DNA of 64,000 nt from Ursus arctos (taxonomy: Eukaryota > Chordata > Mammalia > Carnivora > Ursidae). The notes beneath the pieces are model-generated. The model did not search any database and had not been told where the DNA came from. It saw nothing but the letters and a program-made list of their open reading frames with translations. Position 1 is the stretch's first letter. Every line of letters starts with the position of its first letter. A program made the position numbers and the translations under genes. Below are positions 1-11,450 of the stretch, one piece after another. The stretch spans positions 86,675,256-86,739,255 of the forward strand of contig NW_026623056.1 in the NCBI RefSeq assembly GCF_023065955.2, in the 5' to 3' direction.

Positions 1-800
1 GAGCTACCTCTGGAGAAGGGTTGAGGATGGAAGTGAGGCCAATGGGAGAAGCCTTTCCTGAAGATGAACTTCGGGGCCAAGAGGAGAGGCTGGAAGAGGA
101 AGAAGGACCTGCTTGCCCAATAACATGTAGGGAAACAGGGGGACAAAGAAGAGCCAACCCAGAATATGTGCCATTGATCCAAATCCCACTTACCCCTAAA
201 GAAGCCTGTGCTGACCACGGGGGTAGATAAGGAGGCCTGGCACCCCCAATCCTTCCATCTGCCCTCTAGGTTGACTTTCCGTCCTGCAATGGCTGAATAA
301 TATAAAAAATGGCATTCCCAGACTCCCTAAGGTAAGGCTTTGGAGGCAAGGAGGCAACTGACATAGATTTGCCAGTAAGATGTGCTCACATGAGATTTAG
401 GAGGAGGAAGAGAGGCAGAGACCTCTCCCCCTCCTTGCCACTTGGGCTATGGTGCACCCAGTCCCCAAGCTGCTGGGAGCAGCCAGATCAAGCATCCCAA
501 GGCCGCAAGCTTTCTGGGTGTTGCAAGCAGGCACCACGACAGTGGGGACCTGCCCCCTGGTCTCAGCCTCGCAGTGCACTTCTGACATAGGCAGTTCTGA
601 TGGTTCCCCTGATCCCTCCCCTTCCTCAGGGTAGGCCACTTCAGTAGGGGTTCATGTAGAGCATGAAATCAGCCATAATACCTGGCTTGCTAAAATGTAA
701 CACGGAAGCCGCAGGGGACAAGGGAAGGTTTCCGAGAAGGGCATAGGCCTTTGGAATGCCGAGGCCTTCGTGACTACTCTGCCGTAGGAATGCCACGGGG
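1..800. other. Unassigned old DNA, no gene
   Basis: Moderately GC-rich sequence with short open frames on both strands, none of which shows a recognisable domain or splice context. Phrases such as 'attcccagactccctaag' near 312 look like degraded interspersed repeat, but I cannot name the family. Confidence 0.4.
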
Positions 801-807
801 AGTTGTC

Positions 808-905
808 TTCCACAAGCTTTCTTAGCCCAAACAGCCACCCTGTGATCCAAGTTACCTTCCCCAAGCTTTCTTAGCCCAAACAGCTGCCCTGCGATCTAAG
901 AGATG
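808..905 (+). repeat. Tandem duplication, 2 x about 49 bp
   Basis: Two adjacent copies share the core aagctttcttagcccaaac and both continue into a ccctg(t/c)gatc(c/t)aag end. Copy 1 spans about 808-856 and copy 2 about 857-905. Several substitutions separate them, so the duplication is not recent. Confidence 0.85.
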
Positions 906-1424
906 GAGGCATTGTCCCCGAGGCTATGTTTAGCAGAACTCATACAACACACAGATTAGCATATCGTATCTTTCCTGTAAACCCTCTGAGTTCCAGTAAG
1001 GCCCCTTGTCACACATCACGTACTTGAGAAACAGTGATAAAAATTTATGATTATCCTGAAGCACCAGTTAAGGCGGGAGCAAAGAAGAGCAAAGGGTCTT
1101 TGCCTCTGAGCGTTGACCCCCTTGCCTTCTCCTCTCTTTCACAGCAAAGTGTGGAGTAACCTTTCACCCATCAGTATAGGGATTACTGGCCATTCCCGGC
1201 AGTTTTCTAGGACATTCTTGGAGCTAGCCCAGAGTCAGCACCTCAAGCTTTCTTACTGATTCTCCCAAGTACCCCATCACCTGCATCTGGTCCCTTCCTG
1301 CTCGAGAGACCTGGAACCAAGCCTGACTACCATGTCCCCAGTGTGTCCTCCTTCATCTCCAACTGGACAAAGAGTAAAGTTCCATCACATGACATTTTCT
1401 AGAATGGTTACATCAAGTTTTACA
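906..1424. other. Unassigned, no gene
   Basis: No convincing open frame and no repeat family I can name. A pyrimidine-rich stretch followed by an AG occurs near 1120-1142, but no coding frame follows it. Confidence 0.35.
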
Positions 1425-1570
1425 TTATGTCATGTACTGTTAGTAACCTTTTCACAGCAGCACGAATAAATACATAATATCATTAATACCATTTACAAAC
1501 AAGGAACCTTGTCCAAGTTTACATGGTTAGCAATGGAATGGAGATTTCATTTTGTTATACTGCCTCCCAG
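1425..1570 (-). mobile_element. MIR SINE remnant
   Basis: The order 'taataccatttacaaacaaggaa', then a 'cttgtccaagtttacatggttagcaa' like block, follows the reverse complement of the MIR core (cattttacagatgaggaaact, then the ggtcacacagctagtaag block). Diverged, so the boundaries are approximate. A second copy of 'gtttacatggt' ends the segment. Confidence 0.4.
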
Positions 1571-3497
1571 TCAAAGTTTACATGGTGAATACAGAACAAA
1601 TATTCAAATGAGAGAAAGAGAAGTAATGGAGGTAATAGAGGGCCCAGTGTTGGCTTAATAAGTATAAACACAAAATGGGCATTTTTATAGGCAAAAGGAA
1701 AAAAAGAAGAGCAGCGGAAGGATAGTCAAATGTGTGGATAAAAAGACTGCTGATGGTAGATCTGGTAAGTGAGAAGGGATGGTGCACTAAGGAGGACTGA
1801 AGAGATAAGGGAGGATACAGACGTTTGGTGGCAGGTTGGGAAAGGCAGGTGCCTGGTAGAAGCCATGAGGAGCTTACACTCAAACTCTGTTGTGAGGGTA
1901 AAAAAAAGGACGAGGGGCAAAAAGTTAAGAAAAGCACTAAAGGTCAACCAGAGCTCTTCAGTGAGCATGTTCAACTGGGAAGTGTAAAATACTGCCCAAC
2001 TGGAAAAGATCCACAAATAATTCCCTCCGTAGAAGAAACTCCGTTGGTGAGCGTTATTTCTACCGATTTCCCATGTTCTGAGAACTGAGGAAAGGACACT
2101 ACCTCTTGTTGTATGTGCAGGTTCAGGTCTGCTTCAGAAGGAACTGAATAAAACCAAATACCAGGATAGAGCGTATCAACAAAGGGGTGAAGCATCTCTA
2201 ACAGGACTCAATTTCTTGACAGAATATTTATCCTGTATCTCCCAAGAGTTCAGTACTTGGGACACTGATGGTATACTCAGAAGTGTGTGGGATGAAGGAG
2301 TGGTTATGCTTTGCTAGAGCAGGCAGGACCACCACCCTGCAAATGTTAAAGGATGTGCCGAATGAAGCTGCTCAAGAGAGGCCTTTCTTTCCTTCATTAC
2401 TCCTTTTTTACAAAGGGGTAATGGCCTATTCAGCAATTCTTTTTTTTTCCCCTGACTATAACAGATAACATAATACCATATTTTCACTAATAGCAAAAAC
2501 AATTCACATTAGAAAGGGTTCTTCCATCCACGAGAGTTAATTTTTTAAGTGGATAAGCAATTAAAGATGACAAGTAGATTACAATTGATCCCTAGCATAA
2601 AAGTTGTGATCAATAAAAAACAATCTGTAAATTTGATTGCATAAATCCTTTTTACTTAAGTCCACCATAAGCATAATTTTCAGGATCACTCCTTTGATCT
2701 CACTTACTGGAAAAGAAAGTGTAATGAAAATATTACTGCAGAACTGAGTTTTCAAAAAATTACAAAATACCTCTTCTTAAATTTTGAACCATTCATGGAA
2801 GACAAATGGGTGATTATCAGACCATACTGCTAATCATGGAAAATGTATGATTAAAAAGCCCCTTGGGATCTAGCTGAGCTCCCAAACTAATATAATAAAT
2901 TCTCTCAAAAATGCAGCATGCTTTATTTAACTGGTTCCAACAGACCCTTACTGGTTTTCATGGTTTGGCAAATTAACACACTGTCCTTTGGCTTCACGCA
3001 ATGAGGATTTAACTCACCTGGCATCCATCTCTTCTCCCCTCGCTTGTTACGCATTTGTTGCCAGTTCTTGGACTAAACTTCGGTGAAACTTTAGATAACA
3101 TACCAAACCACACTTACTGTTTTACCCACCACGGTGTCTTGCTGCTCAGTTGGGGAGAGGGGCACATCAGTGCTCAACTCCCCACTACACTTCCCCTCCC
3201 CCTCTGCCACCCATTACATTACCAACTTGCATGACATATATTCTCCGTTCAGTAGCAACCATTGTATCTTTTGTTATCTGTCTATAGGTTAATTTTAGAA
3301 GTTGATACACACCAGCTTTTTATGTTATGACACATAACTGACATTACTAACTACATAGGTATTATTTGTTACAGAGCCAAACAGTATGCTAAAATTACAT
3401 TTCCTTCCCAATGGGCCTCACTGTGCCATCTAACGGAGAATGTTTCTCATTTCAAAATAAAAAAACACCCCCTTTTTTTTGGTATTCTAACAGATAC
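1571..3497. other. Unassigned AT-rich DNA, no gene
   Basis: Short frames of up to 119 codons on the minus strand are built from Ser/Leu/Phe-rich translation of AT-rich sequence and have no domain signature. No repeat was identified with confidence. Confidence 0.4.
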
Positions 3498-3930
3498 TGT
3501 TATGTAGTGGATTGGGAATGGTGGCCCCCCAAAAGATATGTCCATGTGTCCTAATCCCTGGAATCTGTGAATGTTACCTTAATTCTAAAAAAGTTTCTTT
3601 GCTGATGAGGTCCTGCTGGATTACTGATGGGGGCCCTAAAGCCAATGACAAGTGTCTTTATAAGAGATAGAAGAGGGAAAGACACAGACACACAGAGGAA
3701 GATGAAGGCTGAGACTGGAGTGACGTAGTCACAAGCCACGGAAGCCAGTAACCACCAGTAGCTGAAAGAGAGAAAGACAGGATTCTCCCTAGAGAGCCTC
3801 CAGAGACCACAGCCCTTGACAAAACCTTGACTTCAGACTTCTGGTCTCCAGAACTGTGAGAGAATAAATTTCTGTTGTTTTAAGCTGATCAGTGTGTGGT
3901 AATTTGACAGAGCAGCTCTAGGACACCAGT
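3498..3930 (+). mobile_element. ERVL-MaLR LTR (MLT1/MST-like), solo
   Basis: Starts with a tgttatg-type LTR edge, runs through a ccccccaaaagatatgtcc block and 'tataagagatagaagaggga', and ends with the MaLR 3' signature 'ccagaactgtgagagaataaa' then 'ttctgttgttttaagc'. The AATAAA inside that signature is the retroviral polyadenylation signal. No internal gag/pol sequence follows, so it is a solo LTR. Confidence 0.75.
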
Positions 3931-4294
3931 ATCCATATCCAGGTTTTACTAAATTCCCAATCACAGTATGTACATACATGCACCACCAATTTCCTTTTTG
4001 TTCCAGAGATTTTCCTCCTGGAGTACTCTGTCCTGTTCCATTCTGAATGGGCTAATTTAGGCCTCCTGTATGACTGTCTTCCCAGGACTGCCTTTCAATG
4101 CTTTCATGCTTAGACCCTTGTACCACTATACCAAAGATGCTTTCATCTTTCTTGGTTTCCTTTTATGTTTTGCTACAGCATAATCTCAAGTATCTGCCTA
4201 AGAAAGGATATACATTAAGATAACTTTTAGAGTCTTTGAGCATCCCAAATCTTTTTACCTGCATTCAAATTCAATTGAGTATTTGGATGGAAAC

Positions 4295-4722
4295 AAAATT
4301 CTAAACTCAAGACCCAGAGGGTATCATGTTAAGTGAAATAAGTCACACTGAGAAAGACAAATACCATATGATTTCACTCATATATGGAACCTAAAAGAAA
4401 AAAACAACAACAAATGAATAAACAAACAAAAAGTAGAATCAGATATATAAATACAGAGAACAAACTGATGGTTGCCAGTGGGGAGGAGAGACAGAGTTGG
4501 GTAAAATGGGTGAAGGGGAGTGGGAGATACAGGCTTCCAGTTATGGGATGAATAAGTCACAGGACTAAAAGGCACAGCATAAGGAATATAATCTATGATA
4601 CTATAATAGTGCTGTATGGGGACAGATGGTAGCTACACTGTGGTGGACATAGTATAATGTATAAACTTGTCCAATCACTAAGTTGTACACCTGAAACTAA
4701 TAAAATAAAATTCCAGACTCAA
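4295..4722 (+). mobile_element. 5'-truncated L1 3' end with target duplication
   Basis: 4311-4706 is the L1 3' UTR: 'gtgaaataagtcacactgag', 'ccatatgatttcactcatat' and the end 'gttgtacacctgaaactaat' plus an A-rich tail. It is flanked by a 16-bp target-site duplication differing at two positions (4295-4310 and 4707-4722, aaaattctaaactcaa against aaaattccagactcaa). This shows normal L1 integration with heavy 5' truncation (about 396 bp kept). Confidence 0.85.
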
Positions 4723-4984
4723 AATTATTTTACTTTGGAACATTAGCACTACCAATTCTCATTCCCTTATAGATATTTTATCCTTCTCTGGAAGTTTTGA
4801 GAATATTCCCTTTATCCTTGGTTCCCTGAAATTTCACACTGATATGTCCAGATATGTCTTTTTAAAACCCACTCTGCTTGGTTTTATGTAGGACCTTTCA
4901 ACATGAAGAGTCATGTCTTCATGTATTATTTATCTGAAAAGTACCCCGCACCTGTTTTTTCTAGTCTCCCTCTTTCTTATCGGT

Positions 4985-5165
4985 TGCCAGGCTATCCAAT
5001 AGAACTTTCTGCAATAGAAATTTTCTGTTAAGTCTCCACTGCCCAATATTATAGCTGCTAACTACATATGGTTATTGAGTCATTGAAATGAGACTAAGGA
5101 ACTAAGGAACTGAATTAGAAATTTAACGTTTATTAAATTTAAATGGCCACAGGCAGTTAGTTTTA
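4985..5165. mobile_element. hAT-Charlie type DNA transposon remnant
   Basis: 'gctatccaatagaactttct', 'actacatatggttattgag' and 'gaaatgagactaaggaactg' match, from memory, the MER1-group pattern (gctgtccaatagaa ... ccacatgtggctattgagc ... gaggaactgaa). The right terminus is decayed. The family name is not certain. Confidence 0.5.
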
Positions 5166-5865
5166 GTCCTTACCTAGAACATTTTCTGGACTGTATCTTT
5201 ATTCTGCCTGTAAATTACATTTCCAATATTATAACTCTTTAAGAGAATCTTATTCTTGTTTTAAGGATGAAATATTCTTGACTACACATTCATACCTTAA
5301 CAAGAGGTTTGTAAACTCTATTCATTTCATTAAATTAGCTCTTTTTCATCAGTAGTCAGTTTTATTGTAAATTTTATTGTAGTCTCTTTTATTGTAAATT
5401 TTAATAACACATTTGGTAATACTTGGTTTTCCATTCATATTCAAACCTGCGGTAATAAAAAGACTGATAGATGTTAGAAGACAATTCTCCAAAGATATTT
5501 TCACATTTCTGCACATTCCAGGCATTCATATCAATGAGTACTGGCCAACATGAACGAATAGAAAACATTCCTTGGAAGCTATAGACAGTGTATTGCTCCA
5601 CAGAGATTTAGATAAATCTCCCCTGGGGCCATTTGTTTACATTCCAGGGTAGTAAAAACCTAGGGATTTTCCATGTTCTTCCCCTCTTCTCCCCTTCCCT
5701 CCTCTTCCGAGATAAGACTTGCTTATATTCTAAAGTCAGTCTCTCTCTGTCTCTCTCTCTCCCCATAGGGAAGGAGAGGCAATCATGCCAGCCACCCCAC
5801 TGAGGTTCCAAGTCTCATAATTCTGAGATTCCTTTCCTGTGGTACAATCCAGATGCACATGCAGG
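5166..5865. other. Unassigned, no gene
   Basis: AT-rich DNA with a repeated 'ttttattgtaaattttattg' phrase near 5360-5400 and a (TCTC/TCTG)n run at 5741-5761. No gene is visible. Confidence 0.4.
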
Positions 5866-6279
5866 GTACCATGGACTGAATTGTGTTCCCCACACCAAAA
5901 TTCATATGTTGAAGTCATAACCACCAGTGTCTCAGAATGTGACTTTGGTTGGAGATGGGGTTTTTACAGAGTTGATTCAGTTAAAATGAGGTCCTTAAGG
6001 GTGGGCCTTAATCAAATATGATTGATGTCTACCACCAATCCATAAGAAATTTGGGACACAGACATGTACAGAGGGAAAACAATCTGAAGACACAGGGAGA
6101 AGACGGCCATCTACAAGCCAAGGAGAGGGGCCTTCCCTCACAGCCTTCAGAAGGAATCAATCCAACTGACACCTTGATCTCAGACTTCTAGCTTCCAGAA
6201 CTATAAGAAAATAAATTTGTTATTAAGCCACCTAGTCTGTGGTTCTTTCTTACAACAGCCCTAGAAACAAATACACAGG
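5866..6279 (+). mobile_element. ERVL-MaLR LTR (MLT1/MST-like), solo
   Basis: Shows 'catggactgaattgtgttcc', 'aaaattcatatgttgaagtc', a gaagacggccatctacaag block, then 'cttgatctcagacttctagc' and 'aataaatttgttattaagcc'. This is the standard MaLR order from U3 to the polyadenylation region. No internal region is present. Confidence 0.8.
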
Positions 6280-6397
6280 GTAACACCAGCTTTTTATTGT
6301 GTCATCCTATGAAGACTGGAGCACTGAGAAGTTCTGTATTATAAAGTCTGCTCTCTGATTCAGAAATCTCATGTTTCCTTTCAAAATAGATCTATCT

Positions 6398-6434
<37 letters not shown>

Positions 6435-7466
6435 AATAAATAGCAGGGAGCTCTGTGTGATATATCGGGTTTGTCAACAGACAAGTTTCACTTTAGCAAA
6501 AGTGGACACTGGGGACCCCTAAATTCCAGGATGAGGAGGGTTTTACTCTGTGATACCGATGTCATACTAACTGCCCTAGTTATCATCAGAAGGTATTTCA
6601 TTTCTTTAAAGATAAGAATCAGATGAATATTTTGCTTGGGGTAAAACTACCTGCCATTCTACAGTGGGGGCAGAGGAGAGAGGATACTGATGACTAATAC
6701 AGCCAGGCCCTGTTTTCGGCCGTCTGAAGTAGACACTCTCCAAGTTCAGAGCTCACGAGGGCTCTGCCGGGGAGATCAACCCCTCCACAGTTGCAAAGTC
6801 TCCACGTGTCCCTTAAGCTTCATCAGTACCAGCCTTCCATCTGCTTTCCATCTTCCAGAAATTGATTTAAATCTCATCTGCTGATAACCACCCTTTACAT
6901 TCTTTGATGTGGTAGATGTTTTCTACTCACATACAGTCATTTTAACAGGGGCTCAAGAAGGAGAGAAAGTAAACACGTATGCAGAAGTACCAATAGTTTT
7001 TCTTAAATACTGTTTCCCGATATTAAATCAAATAGTAAGCCCAGTTATGTTAACTACAATTAATATTCTCAAGTAGCTAAATGAACACACGACATGTTAT
7101 ACAAAGCCATTTTTTCAAGTGATATTGAAAAGTCTTAAGAAAAATAGGAGAAACAGATCTTTGAGGGTAGCCCAAGGGAAGGAAAGCAGTTTCAGAATAC
7201 AGAAATAAAGTTCTTCCATCAAAAGAACTATTTTCTCTAGAAACTGAAAATTATTATATATATATATTAGCAGTTAGGTATTGAGTTTTTTGGAGTTGGG
7301 TGTTTTTTATAGGTAGAAGGAAATAATTTTAAATAAAAAAAAATACAGTTTCTTATATTCTCGGTTCCAGAACTGGGTTCTGAATCATCCCTCTCAGGAA
7401 GTTCACTAGTGGTGTTCCACAATGACTTACCTTTGTCTATAAGCATCAAGATAATTGAGTAGATAT
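6280..7466. other. Unassigned, with two simple repeats
   Basis: Contains a (TG)n microsatellite at 6401-6432 and a short (TA)n at about 7255-7268. The rest shows neither gene nor recognisable transposon. Confidence 0.45.
6401..6432 (+). repeat. (TG)16 microsatellite
   Basis: Uninterrupted TG dinucleotides followed by 'tataaataaatag'. Likely length-polymorphic. Confidence 0.95.
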
Positions 7467-7481
7467 AAGACAAGCAGCCTG

Positions 7482-7706
7482 GGGCGCCTGGGTGGCTCAG
7501 TCGGTTAAGGAGCCAGCTCTTGATTTCATCTCAGGTCATGATCTCAGGGACCTGGGGTCGAGCCCCGAGTCAGGCTCTGTGCTCAGCAGGGAGTCTGCTT
7601 AAGGATTCTTTCTTTCTCCCTCTCCCTCTGCCCCACTCACACGTGTGTGTTCTCTCTCACACGCTCTCTCTCAAATAAGTAAATAAATCTTTATTAAAAA
7701 AAAAAA
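7482..7706 (+). mobile_element. CAN-SINE (tRNA-Lys derived)
   Basis: Begins ggggcgcctgggtggctcag, has a B-box-like ggtcgagcccc, a CT-rich body, and an AAATAAATCTTT tail plus poly(A). Flanked by the duplication aagacaagcagcctg (7467-7481 and 7707-7721). This is the older 'ggctcagtcggttaagg' subtype. Confidence 0.95.
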
Positions 7707-7721
7707 AAGACAAGCAGCCTG

Positions 7722-8304
7722 AGATATAGAACACAGCTAAGCTCTATAGCTCAGATTTTCAGCCCTTCTACCACCATGGTGGAAGGAAAAAAAAAACTTC
7801 TCTCAATTCCCCAAGGGATGTGTTCTTGCACATAAACTGACATTTAGCTCAAGTTGATACCGAAGGCCTGGTGCTTTGAAGCCAAGCAAGAAAGTCCCAG
7901 CCAGGCAGCTTACTGCTACCGTAAATGCATCAATACCTCTCACCAACGCCCTGTCTACTGCTTGGTGAGTGGTCTTCTGGCTTTTATGTGATCAGACCTA
8001 TAACCTAATAAAGGGTGAAAAGGTCAAAGAAATGCCTCAAGAGGAGGAAGAGGATGGAAAGAAAACGCAAGGATTCACCCTACTGTTTACTTGACTGGAA
8101 CCCCAGCCAAGCAGAGTATCACACTAGAAAATCTTGATGAAGGAGCTAATGTCGATCACACAAGTGGGAAGCTTTTCTCCTTAACATAAGACTCAGTTAA
8201 TACCTGAGGAGAGTTGGTTAGAAATGAAACAATGAAGTTAATGGACGCTAGAGCTCCCGACGTCACTTGCAGCCTAGACAAGGATTCCTTTGGCAGAAGT
8301 ATAG
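7722..8304. other. Unassigned, no gene
   Basis: No long open frame and no recognised repeat between the SINE and the following MIR. Confidence 0.4.
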
Positions 8305-8505
8305 ACTATCATACGCCAGGCATGGTTCTGAGCACTTTACAGCCATTGCTCATTTAATACTCACAACACATCATCCTTGCTTTACAGATAAGGAAAACTG
8401 AGGCACAGAGAGATTAAGTAACTTAACTAGTAAGCAAGTCGTGCAGCCAGTAAGTGGCAGATCCTCAGACCTGATACTGACAGTCAAACCCTAACTCCTT
8501 GCTCG
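8305..8505 (-). mobile_element. MIR SINE
   Basis: Well preserved reverse complement of MIR: 'ttctgagcactttacagc', 'ttaatactcacaac', 'tttacagataaggaaaactg', 'aggcacagagagattaagta' and 'cagccagtaagtggcag'. An ancient mammalian tRNA-derived SINE. Confidence 0.8.
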
Positions 8506-8994
8506 TTATTTGCTTTAAACATTACCTTTAAATTGCCATCTCTCATTTAAAAAATGAGTACTATGCTACCTTGAGTCAACAAAATGTGTCCTCAAAGGTA
8601 GGCAAGGGGAAAAAAAAAGAACAAAAAAACACGTTCCCTCAAAAAGTAGCCCTCACTACAGCATAAACCTTTTAAGAACTGCGAACGAGTCCTGGATTCA
8701 CAGCCCCTTTCTCCAGTGCTTGACTTTTGGTTTCGCTATTTGGATGACTGAGGGAAGGAGACGAGTTAGCTCTTCCTGTCCCAGTTTCTGGAAAGGCCAA
8801 AGAAGTGAACTTTTCCTCCTAGGAGGTTGACATAAGACACAGAGATAGCACAGAACCCAAAACAAGTGGGAAAGCGTTTAACAAACCTTTTGAAACAAAC
8901 ATACAAATATTTGATTCGGACCTGATTCTATATGGAAATCTCAATATTATGAAATATGATATTCATATTCATGAACATAGTAATATGCTATGAA
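8506..8994. other. Unassigned, no gene
   Basis: Nothing recognisable apart from short A-runs near 8610-8630. Confidence 0.4.
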
Positions 8995-9067
8995 TAGTAA
9001 GGAGAAGAGGGGGAGGAAGACGAGAAAGAGGGGGAAGAGGAGGGCGGAGGAGGAGAAGAGAACAGCA
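8995..9067 (+). repeat. Purine-rich (GGA/GAA)n tract
   Basis: About 70 bases of almost pure G/A on the plus strand (only isolated C at about 9021 and 9045). Such mirror-like purine tracts can adopt triplex DNA. Confidence 0.85.
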
Positions 9068-11395
9068 GCAGGCAAGCCAGAAAGGGATAAATCAGATAAA
9101 ACAAAGGAAAAAGTTCCAAAGTAAGAAAGTGGTAGCGGATCCAACAACTCCCACACCAGAATTATGACTGAAATAACTGACCCTTGAAAGTATTTCCAGC
9201 CATCAAAATTAATCAGCTCACAAACTACGGACCTAAGTTTCGAGAAGCAAAGATTCTCCTTCACATGTTTTTCCCAACTGAAGCGATTTGCTAGGATTCA
9301 GGATTTATCACCGGGCTCCCGCGGCTGTTCCTGAACACCGGGAGCCCCCTCGTTCCTTCACACTGAGGTTATCGCATTCCAAATGCGAAAGTGCATTTTC
9401 CTCTGTAGTTGTGAGGAGAAGTATGAAAGAGAAAAAAAGAGAAAGTAACTCAGCAGGGGTGTGCCCAAGTATGAGTGTGACTGACAGGCCCAAGGGCAGA
9501 GACCACCCAACTTCACACAGACAGGGAACAGGCGTAACTGACTGCAGGAGCAACCAAGTGCAAGTGTGACCTATCACGAGAAAGACCGAGCGTCAGTGAC
9601 TTATCGCGAGAGTGCCATGAGCAGGACCAAGCGGAAGTAGGCTCTGCGAGCACGTCTGTGCGCTGTAGGCGGCCCGGCATCTTAAGGCTGTATAAGGAGA
9701 CTCGTCCAGTCCATATTTCTAAGGTTTCATAGTCTACGTTCAAAAATAAATTGTAAGGTCGAGAAACAAGAGCAAGTTCTTAAGAAATGGGGAATTATCA
9801 ACCGGGAGTTGCATGGGGCCAGGAACTGGTGGAGCGCTGCCTTGCAGGCTGGAAGACTTCTCAAGGAGCGGCCATCCTCTAAATGCCCTGAGGAAGGTCT
9901 TCAGCCTCCTGTCTCCATTCTCATGCCCTGGCCTTAAGGAACCCCATTCGGAACCCAAGCGCTGGGGAGAAGCCGTTTTCCAGCAGAGCAGGCAACTGCT
10001 TCCAAGACTGAAAACCAAGGGATTCCAAGGCGCCTGACTCAGATTATCAGTAAAGCAAATTACAGTTTTGTCTTTTCTAAATATTGTGACAAAGACTTTA
10101 ATTTCACATTATGTCAAGAGTTTTATGGAGCCAAGAAACTTTCCAGTACTGAATACTCTTTAATATGAATCCCACAGAAATCGGGCGGCAAAAGCAGCAA
10201 TCATAACTATCACCTTTGGGGTCAAAATTCTGATTAAAACCAACTGACAACTAAAGTGTATTTTATTAGCAGTAAGATTAAATGCAGAGCATATGTCAAA
10301 GCTGTAATATGAAATCACAATTTCTCTAGATTACAGTTGGAAGCAGTAATTTTATAACTGCCCCTCCCTAGCCCGTAAATCCAAATATAGTTCAGACAGC
10401 TACCCTGGACTGCAAGGCGCTATCCCTGCTCAGTGCAAGCCCTGGGGAAGGCACTCCTCTCGGTGGGGCCTCAATCCTTCAGGAAGGCCATGCCAGGGCT
10501 CCCTGCTCCCCTTGTTTATGGACCTGGGCGTGTCTCCCAATCCAGGGCTGAGATCAGGTGTCAGAGGAGTACAGAGCTCCTGCACGCCCTGGATCAGCTG
10601 TCCCCAGTCAGGCATGCCACTTGAGCGGTCTAATTAGCCACTATAAAGATGTCCTGTTTTGCCAGCAATAATGAGCACCAGGACATTTTTAGACACAAAA
10701 GTATCTGTTCAGGCATATCAGAGTGGTGCCCTCGTCCTGTGGCTTCTGTGGGCTTCTTCGTGCTTCAGTCACAGTTGCAAAGAGCTGATTGCCATTTTTT
10801 TAATCCCACCAGGAGTCACCTGGCTTATAGTCATCCTCTAGCTAGCCCTACCCATCCATGTCTAACTCATCTTACTCAATAATGGCATGCAAATATGCCC
10901 ATGGCCTGTTCCCAATTCCTTCGCCCAATGCCACTGTCTGAATTTCAGCCTTATTATGGTTTGCTCTGATTAGTGTGATAACCTCCAAAAACCTCCCCTG
11001 TGTCAATCAACCACTATTCCAAGCCACTATCACAACATTGTTCTGGAACATAGCCCTGCTTATACAGCTCCGTACTCAAGAAGGACTGACAGCACTCCAT
11101 GGTCAGCCCTTCTATCCAGGTGAGTTAATCTGTTTTTCTACTATTAAGTCAGGAACAAGAACCATGCTCACTCTGAGGCTATGACAGGACCACTATTTTG
11201 CTTACCAGTAGAGTGAAAATTTTGATGTTAAAAAAAAAAAGAAAGCAGTAAGTGTCAAGGAATGATCGACATTTCTTTCTCCTGTAGGAACTGTACCAAA
11301 GATGTCTGCTGACCAACAATCGACGTACGCAAACTGGATGGCACTTGATGTTCTTAGTACTGGGATCTGACCTTATTGTTCAGAAAGGTATTTAT
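9068..11395. other. Unassigned, includes a CpG-containing block
   Basis: 9280-9705 carries more CpG than its surroundings (ccgcgg, tatcgcgag, aagcgg, ggcggcccggc) and ends in tataagg. See the finding on a promoter-like block. The frames here (60-93 codons) have no recognisable product. 9706-11395 has no identifiable element. Confidence 0.4.
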
Positions 11396-11450
11396 AAAGG
11401 TTTTGTGAAGCGCTCGCTTCAGCAGCACACATACTAAAAGTTTTGTGAAG
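11396..11450 (+). pseudogene. U6 snRNA tailless retropseudogene
   Basis: 11410-11439 matches the first about 29 nt of U6 snRNA (U6 starts gtgctcgcttcggcagcac, atatactaaaa; here gcgctcgcttcagcagcac, acatactaaaa). The U6 body after that point is absent and there is no poly(A). The fragment is bounded by a near-perfect direct repeat: aaaggttttgtgaag at 11396-11410 and aaaagttttgtgaag at 11436-11450. This is the layout of a 3'-truncated, tailless retropseudogene made by the L1 machinery. It lacks most of U6 and is not a functional spliceosomal RNA gene. Confidence 0.8.

Noticed and set aside
11411..11439. Functional U6 snRNA gene
   Set aside because: Only about 29 nt are present and no U6 body, proximal promoter element or terminator follows.
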